Origin: Lutibacter sp.
GTDB taxonomy: Bacteria; Bacteroidota; Bacteroidia; Flavobacteriales; Flavobacteriaceae
Assembly: GCA_021647265.1 (NCBI GenBank)
Contig: JAKIVA010000017.1
Coordinates: forward strand, 1-51,030
Length of the DNA stretch: 51,030 nt
Direction of reading: 5' to 3'
This document shows positions 46,698-51,030 of the stretch, piece after piece (position 1 is the first letter of the stretch; the number at the start of each line of letters is the position of its first letter). A program made the translations under genes and the position numbers. Under the pieces are notes generated by a model that saw only the letters and a program-made list of their open reading frames with translations, had not been told where the DNA came from and did no database searches.

Positions 46698-47837
46698 ATG
46701 AAAAAAATAATCGTATTAATACTCATCGTTTTTACAGCATTTTCTAAGATGAATGCACAAGAACAAAATACAATAACAACAGCAGCCCCATTTTTATTAA
46801 TAGCTCCTGATGCAAGAGCAGGAGGTATGGGAGATATTGGAGTAGCAACATCACCTGATGCCAATTCGCAACATTGGAATGCTTCAAAATTTGCATTTAT
46901 GTCATCTCAATACACCATAGGAGTAACATACACACCTTGGTTACGAGAACTAACTAATGACGTTTTTTTAGGCGGATTTTCATTTGCCAATAGAATAGAT
47001 GATAGAAGTGCTTGGGCAACAAGTTTAAAATATTTTAATTTAGGTCAAATAGATTTAACAGATATTAATGGGCTTCCTGAAGGTACTGAAAAATTAAATG
47101 AATTTTCAATAGATGCTTCATACTCCTTAAAACTGAATGAAACATTTGCAATGGGAGTTACAATGCGTTACATCCGGTCCGATTTAGGAATTGAATCTGC
47201 AAATTCACCAATAAACCCAGTGAATACTTTTGCAGTAGATATTTCTGGATATTTTCAATCTGATGAACGTAATTATGGAAATTTCAATGGAATTTGGAGA
47301 GGAGGATTTAATATCTCTAATATTGGGCCAAAAGTTTCCTATTCAGATGATGGACAAGAAAATTTTATACCAACAAATTTAAAAATAGGAGGTGGTTTTG
47401 ACTTTATTTTAGATAGTTACAATAAAGTAAGTGTAAATTTAGAGTTTAATAAGTTACTTGTACCAACACCAAGTGTTTCAATAGCCGGAGATGGCACACC
47501 ACCGTATGAACAAGATGATGTTAGCTTTTTTAGCGGTATTTTTAAATCTTTTGGAGATGCACCAGGAGGTTTTAGCGAAGAACTTAAAGAATTTACGTGG
47601 GCTTTAGGTGCTGAGTATATGTATGATAATTCATTTGCAATTAGAGCAGGTTATTTTAATGAAAGTGACTTGAAAGGTGCTCGTAAATATTTTACATTAG
47701 GTTCAGGATTTAATTTTAAAAGTTCAAAAATTGATATATCATATTTATTCAACGCATCAGATATAAATAATCCTTTAGAAAATACACTTCGATTTTCATT
47801 ATCGTTTGATTTTGGAGAATTATTTGAAATTAACTAA
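46698..47837 (+). CDS. porV: Type IX secretion outer-membrane protein PorV
   Basis: This 379-aa outer-membrane beta-barrel of the FadL-like group is the shuttle that takes T9SS cargo to the attachment complex with PorU. The signal peptide ends KMNAQ (residue 21). The typical N-terminal start of the mature protein is FLLIAPDARAGGMGDIGVATSPDANSQHWN, cited here by its core DARAGGMGDIGVA. Regularly alternating barrel strands run to the C-terminal FSLSFDFGELF. It lies 38 bp after porU in the same transcript. Confidence 0.96.
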   Translation: MKKIIVLILIVFTAFSKMNAQEQNTITTAAPFLLIAPDARAGGMGDIGVATSPDANSQHWNASKFAFMSSQYTIGVTYTPWLRELTNDVFLGGFSFANRIDDRSAWATSLKYFNLGQIDLTDINGLPEGTEKLNEFSIDASYSLKLNETFAMGVTMRYIRSDLGIESANSPINPVNTFAVDISGYFQSDERNYGNFNGIWRGGFNISNIGPKVSYSDDGQENFIPTNLKIGGGFDFILDSYNKVSVNLEFNKLLVPTPSVSIAGDGTPPYEQDDVSFFSGIFKSFGDAPGGFSEELKEFTWALGAEYMYDNSFAIRAGYFNESDLKGARKYFTLGSGFNFKSSKIDISYLFNASDINNPLENTLRFSLSFDFGELFEIN

Positions 47838-47857
47838 TAAATAGCTTATAAATTTTA

Positions 47858-48340
47858 ATGAGAAGAATTGAAATTAAAACTCAAATTACTGTTTTTGAAA
47901 CAATTGAAGAGCTCCCAGTGTTAGATAAAAATTTAATGGATAAAGCTATTGAGGCAAAACAAAATGCCTATGCTCCATATTCAAAATTTAAAGTTGGAGC
48001 AGCATTGCTTCTAGAAGATGGCACAATTGTTACAGGGAATAATCAAGAAAATGCTGCTTATCCATCTGGAATGTGTGCAGAACGCGTAGCCATTTGGAAA
48101 GCTTCGTCAGAATTCCCAAATCATAAAGTCCTAAAATTAGCTATTTCAGCAGGTGCATCAACACATATAACCAAAGAACCTGTGGCTCCTTGTGGAGCTT
48201 GTAGGCAAACACTGTCTGAATATGAGATTAAGCAGAAAGAGAAGATAGAAGTTTATTTTATGGGTGAAGTAGGGCAAATTATTAAAACGAATTCATTATT
48301 GGATTTACTTCCAATAGCTTTTGATAAATCTTTTTTATAG
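47858..48340 (+). CDS. cdd: Cytidine deaminase
   Basis: This 160-aa cytoplasmic zinc enzyme converts cytidine and deoxycytidine to uridine forms (pyrimidine salvage). The zinc ligand and proton shuttle are C73 and E75 in MCAERVAIW. The further zinc ligands C112 and C115 are in PCGACRQTLSE. FKVGAALLLEDGTIVTGNN is the usual N-terminal substrate segment. The length suggests the homotetrameric type (about 130-160 aa). It is 20 bp after porV, an association also known from other flavobacteria. Confidence 0.96.
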   Translation: MRRIEIKTQITVFETIEELPVLDKNLMDKAIEAKQNAYAPYSKFKVGAALLLEDGTIVTGNNQENAAYPSGMCAERVAIWKASSEFPNHKVLKLAISAGASTHITKEPVAPCGACRQTLSEYEIKQKEKIEVYFMGEVGQIIKTNSLLDLLPIAFDKSFL

Positions 48341-48347
48341 GTTATTA

Positions 48348-48731
48348 ATGAAAAAAGATATTGAAAATAGAGACGATATTTACTTATTGGTTAAAGAGTT
48401 TTACGTAAAGTTAATGAATGATGATTCAATGTATCATTTCTTTGAAGATTTTTCAAACCCTATACTCTTAGAAGAACACCTACAAACATTGGTTGATTTT
48501 TGGGATAATATTATTTTTTATTCCGGTGAATATCGTAGAAATGCTATGAAACCACACCTAAAATTACAGCAAACAAAACCATTCAACTCTGAACACTTTA
48601 AATCCTGGTTGTCAATGTTTAACAATACAGTTGATGAGTTGTTTAAAGGTGAAAATGCTCATGCCGCAAAGTCGCGAGCACTATCAATAGCCACCGTAAT
48701 GAAAATGAAAATTTCATCACTAAATAAGTAA
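48348..48731 (+). CDS. Group III truncated haemoglobin
   Basis: I use the ATG at 48348, 7 bp after cdd. The longer frame opened by a TTG inside cdd is rejected. The 127-aa protein shows the group III pattern: FYVKLMNDDSMYHFFED (helix B/C region), HLQTLVDFWDNIIFYSGEYRRNAM (helix E with invariant Trp), then HLKLQQTKPFNSEHFKSWLSMF with the probable proximal His in EHF. It is predicted to be a cytosolic haem protein binding O2 or NO. Its role is unknown. It shares the unit with cdd. Confidence 0.88.
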   Translation: MKKDIENRDDIYLLVKEFYVKLMNDDSMYHFFEDFSNPILLEEHLQTLVDFWDNIIFYSGEYRRNAMKPHLKLQQTKPFNSEHFKSWLSMFNNTVDELFKGENAHAAKSRALSIATVMKMKISSLNK

Positions 48732-48763
48732 TTGATTTTAAATTTGGATATTAATTTTTTATA

Positions 48764-49837
48764 ATGAAAATACAATCAGTAATTACAGGAGTAGGAAGTT
48801 ACATTCCAACAATTGTAAAAAAGAACTCGGATTTTTTAGATAATCAATTTTTAAATGAAGACGGATCTCCTTTGGAATATCAAAATGATGTGGTTATAGA
48901 GAAATTTAAAGCCATAACAGGTATTGAAGAAAGAAGATACGCTAAGCCTGAATTAACTTCTTCAGATTTAGGTTATTTTGCAGCTCAAAAAGCCATTGAA
49001 GATGCGGGTATAAATCCCGAAGAGCTAGATTACATCATATTAGCACATAATTTTGGAGATGTAAAAAGTACAGCAATCCAAAGTGATATTTTACCAAGTT
49101 TAGCATCAAGAGTTAAACATAAACTGGGAATTAAAAACCCTAATTGTGTTGCTTACGATATATTATTTGGTTGCCCTGGGTGGATTCAAGGAGTTATACA
49201 GGCAGAAGCATACATAAAATCTGGAATGGCAAAAAAATGTTTAGTTATTGGAACGGAAACATTGTCAAGAGTTTTAGACGACTATGACAGAGATTCTATG
49301 ATCTATTCTGATGGTGCAGGAGCCACTGTTATTGAAGCTAGTACAAATGAAAATGAATCTTCTGGTATTCTTAGTTATGCCGCACAAACAGATACTTTAG
49401 ATGAATGTTATTATTTGTTCTTTGGAAAGTCATTTGATAAAAGTGACAGTACTGATGAACGTTATATAAAAATGTATGGTCGTAAAATTTATGAATACGC
49501 CTTAAATAACGTTCCATTAGCAATGAAAAAAGCGTTGGATAAAAGTGGAGTTGACATATTAGATGTTAAAAAAATATTTATTCATCAAGCTAATGAGAAA
49601 ATGGATGAAGCAATTATTAAACGTTTCTATCGACTATATAAAACACAATTACCTAAAAATATTATGCCTATGAGTATTCATAACTTAGGAAATAGTTCGG
49701 TTGCTACAGTTCCTACACTATTAGATTTAGTTAAGCGAGGTCAAATAGAAAATCAGGAAATAAACAAAGGAGATATTGTAATGCTAGCTTCAGTTGGTGC
49801 AGGAATGAATATTAATGCCATTGTATATAAATACTAA
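48764..49837 (+). CDS. Beta-ketoacyl-ACP synthase III (FabH-like)
   Basis: This 357-aa thiolase-fold condensing enzyme is longer than E. coli FabH (317). The catalytic triad is intact: C137 in DILFGCPGWIQG, the His in FIHQANEKMDEAI, and the Asn in SIHNLGNSSVATVPTLL. DSMIYSDGAGATVIEAS is the conserved mid-domain motif. An insertion near residues 210-240 (LDECYYLFFGKSFDKSDSTDE) accounts for the extra length. No acyl carrier protein or other fatty-acid genes are adjacent, so whether it primes fatty-acid synthesis or a secondary product is open. Confidence 0.9.
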   Translation: MKIQSVITGVGSYIPTIVKKNSDFLDNQFLNEDGSPLEYQNDVVIEKFKAITGIEERRYAKPELTSSDLGYFAAQKAIEDAGINPEELDYIILAHNFGDVKSTAIQSDILPSLASRVKHKLGIKNPNCVAYDILFGCPGWIQGVIQAEAYIKSGMAKKCLVIGTETLSRVLDDYDRDSMIYSDGAGATVIEASTNENESSGILSYAAQTDTLDECYYLFFGKSFDKSDSTDERYIKMYGRKIYEYALNNVPLAMKKALDKSGVDILDVKKIFIHQANEKMDEAIIKRFYRLYKTQLPKNIMPMSIHNLGNSSVATVPTLLDLVKRGQIENQEINKGDIVMLASVGAGMNINAIVYKY

Positions 49838-49861
49838 TTTTTCACTTAAAAATAAAACAAG

Positions 49862-49945
49862 AATAGTCTTCAGTAACTTTTAATATTTTAAAGAGTTATA
49901 TTTTTTTTGTAACTTACTTCCGTTATTAACCCCTCAAAGACTATT
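49862..49945. repeat. Inverted repeat bracketing the leader of the repeat lipoprotein gene
   Basis: AATAGTCTT at 49862-49870 and AAGACTATT at 49937-49945 are perfect 9-bp inverted repeats. The second arm ends 3 bp before the start codon at 49949. A long-range stem could hide the start, but the 66-base loop makes this weak. Confidence 0.3.
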
Positions 49946-49948
49946 AAT

Positions 49949-50998
49949 ATGTTAAAAAAAATTACTTTTTTAGCTGTATTAGCATTAAGTATGTTGTACA
50001 GTTGTCAAACCAATGATGAGTTTGAAGTTTTTCAAACAAATTCTTACCAATTTAGTGTTGTAGAAAAAATAATGTCAGATTTAACCTCTAAAGATTCTGA
50101 ATCGGCTTGTTATTCTTCACCCTTAATTACAAATCAGAATATTACAGTAGGTAGCGTTAATGTAGAAATATCAACTGAAGAAGGAGTACAATACGTTTAT
50201 ATGACATATACCTCAAATGAAAATTGGGTTATTAAATTAACTCATTTGTATGCAGGAGAGAAAGAAGGTATTTATGAAACTATAAATGGAAATTCAGTAT
50301 ATGGAGTTTTTGAAGAAGAGATGAATTTTGAAGAAAATGCGAACTCTAATTTTGAAGTAGAATACAAAATAGAAGCTGAAGCATTAGAACAGTGTTTTTA
50401 TGTTGCAGCATATGTAGAAGTGTTAAGGTTAGATGATAAGGGAAATATTTTAGAAAGTGAAATTGCTTGGGCTGAAGGAGAAGAGTTTGAAGAAGCTAAT
50501 CAAGGTATGTATTTTGAATTTTGTAAAGATACCTGTGAATTGGAAAATTCGACAGAAGTGAACGATAATCACAATAGTTGTGATTCAAACCACAATGAAG
50601 ATGGCGAATATGATGAAGAAGAAGGAGATCATCACAGTTGTAATTCAGATTGTGAAGAGGATGACGAACATGGAAATCACAATGAAGATGGTGAATATGA
50701 TGATGATGATGATGATGATGATGATCACCATAGTTGTGATTCAGATTGTGATGAAGATGACGAGCATGGGAATCACAATGAAGATGGAGAGTATGATGAA
50801 GATGAAGGAAATCACCACAGTTGTGATTCAGATTGTGATGAAGATGACGAGCATGGGAATCATAATGGAGAAGATGAAAGTTATGATGATGAATGCAATA
50901 ATGGAGGTGCTACAGGAGGTGGCTCAAACTCAGGAGGCGTAAAATCAACTGGAGGTTCAACCACAGGAGGAACCACCGCCACAGGAGGAGTAAAGTAG
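49949..50998 (+). CDS. Lipoprotein with three tandem His/Cys/Asp-rich repeats, function unknown
   Basis: I do not recognise this 349-aa protein. The leader ends LSMLYSC (Cys 19), giving a lipid anchor. Residues about 25-195 form a globular, probably beta-rich domain (VGSVNVEISTEEGVQYVYMTY, CFYVAAYVEVLRLDDKGN, AWAEGEEFEEANQGMYFEFC). Then come three tandem units: 216-244 (29 aa), 245-276 (32 aa) and 277-305 (29 aa). Each is NEDGEY, an acidic run, HHSC-x3-C, acidic residues and EHGNH. A partial unit precedes them and a decayed one follows. The tail (about 317-349) is Gly/Ser/Thr-rich with TGG repeats. Clustered His, Cys and Asp suggest metal binding (inference). The net charge is strongly negative. 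It stands alone after the ketosynthase. Confidence 0.85.
   Translation: MLKKITFLAVLALSMLYSCQTNDEFEVFQTNSYQFSVVEKIMSDLTSKDSESACYSSPLITNQNITVGSVNVEISTEEGVQYVYMTYTSNENWVIKLTHLYAGEKEGIYETINGNSVYGVFEEEMNFEENANSNFEVEYKIEAEALEQCFYVAAYVEVLRLDDKGNILESEIAWAEGEEFEEANQGMYFEFCKDTCELENSTEVNDNHNSCDSNHNEDGEYDEEEGDHHSCNSDCEEDDEHGNHNEDGEYDDDDDDDDDHHSCDSDCDEDDEHGNHNEDGEYDEDEGNHHSCDSDCDEDDEHGNHNGEDESYDDECNNGGATGGGSNSGGVKSTGGSTTGGTTATGGVK
50594..50863 (+). repeat. Three tandem 87/96/87-bp coding repeats
   Basis: The units are 50594-50680, 50681-50776 and 50777-50863. Each begins AATGAAGATGG and ends in GGAAATCAC or a near match. Unit 2 carries nine GAT codons in a row (50699-50725), where the others have mixed Asp/Glu codons, and this explains its extra 9 bp. 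All are in frame. Confidence 0.95.
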
Positions 50999-51030
50999 AT
51001 TACACAAGGAATACCTTTAAATTCACGTGG

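Noticed and set aside
48321..48347. TTG-started extension of the truncated haemoglobin
   Set aside because: It overlaps the end of cdd. The ATG at 48348 gives the expected globin N-terminus.
50594..50863. CRISPR array suspected from regular 87-bp spacing
   Set aside because: The repeats are coding, in frame and lack unique spacers. They are protein repeats.
50580..50942. Methionine-rich frame opposite in phase to the His/Cys/Asp repeats
   Set aside because: It is a frame-shifted shadow of the repetitive GAT/GAA codons. The lipoprotein frame has a signal peptide and ordered repeats.

Overview
The window is AT-rich DNA from a member of the Flavobacteriaceae (Bacteroidota). The evidence is a SusC/SusD pair, the gliding and type IX secretion (T9SS) genes gldJ, porU and porV in the arrangement known from Flavobacterium, promoter -7 boxes of the TAnnTTTG type, weak or absent Shine-Dalgarno sequences, and an amylase carrying a T9SS C-terminal sorting domain. 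A genus cannot be assigned from the sequence alone.

Layout. 1-190: the last 37 codons of an IS1595-type transposase and a terminator. 248-7719: housekeeping genes (acyl-CoA dehydrogenase, PLP aminotransferase, NhaD antiporter, then an ExbB-ExbD-TonB-like-FolC run). 8005-9511: a secreted duplicated-domain protein whose signal peptide is broken by an apparent one-base frameshift, a tRNA-Val with a good promoter and terminator, a short copy of the tRNA 3' end, and a cold-shock protein. 9937-14622: a five-PAS hybrid histidine kinase, a small lipoprotein and a lipoprotein hydrolase. 14618-14754: a nested inverted-repeat element between convergent genes.

14777-36598 is a large alpha-glucan (starch/maltodextrin) utilisation locus in two divergent arms around a LacI-type regulator. 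The left arm (minus strand) reads susC, susD, a SusE/F-like starch-binding lipoprotein, a T9SS-secreted GH13 amylase and a fibronectin-like lipoprotein. The right arm (plus strand) reads lacI, an MFS sugar transporter, beta-phosphoglucomutase, GH65 maltose phosphorylase, GH13, GH31 and GH13. In the inferred pathway, surface amylase and starch-binding proteins feed SusCD, periplasmic GH13/GH31 enzymes trim the oligosaccharides, the MFS protein imports maltose, and maltose phosphorylase plus beta-phosphoglucomutase deliver glucose and glucose-6-phosphate. Directly downstream lie 6-phosphofructokinase, GAPDH and a BadF/NagK-type sugar kinase.

39645-51030: murF, gldJ, divergent porU-porV, cytidine deaminase, a group-III truncated haemoglobin, a FabH-like ketosynthase, and a lipoprotein with three tandem His/Cys/Asp-rich repeats. 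The PorU/PorV machinery encoded here should export the amylase encoded about 25 kb away.

The most unusual items are: (i) a SusE-type starch-binding module inserted inside SusD; (ii) the His/Cys/Asp repeat lipoprotein with a (GAT)9 run; (iii) the frameshifted signal peptide at 8005; (iv) the palindrome-rich intergenic region controlling the glucan locus; and (v) the transposase and tRNA-end remnants. I saw no CRISPR array, phage module or defence system.
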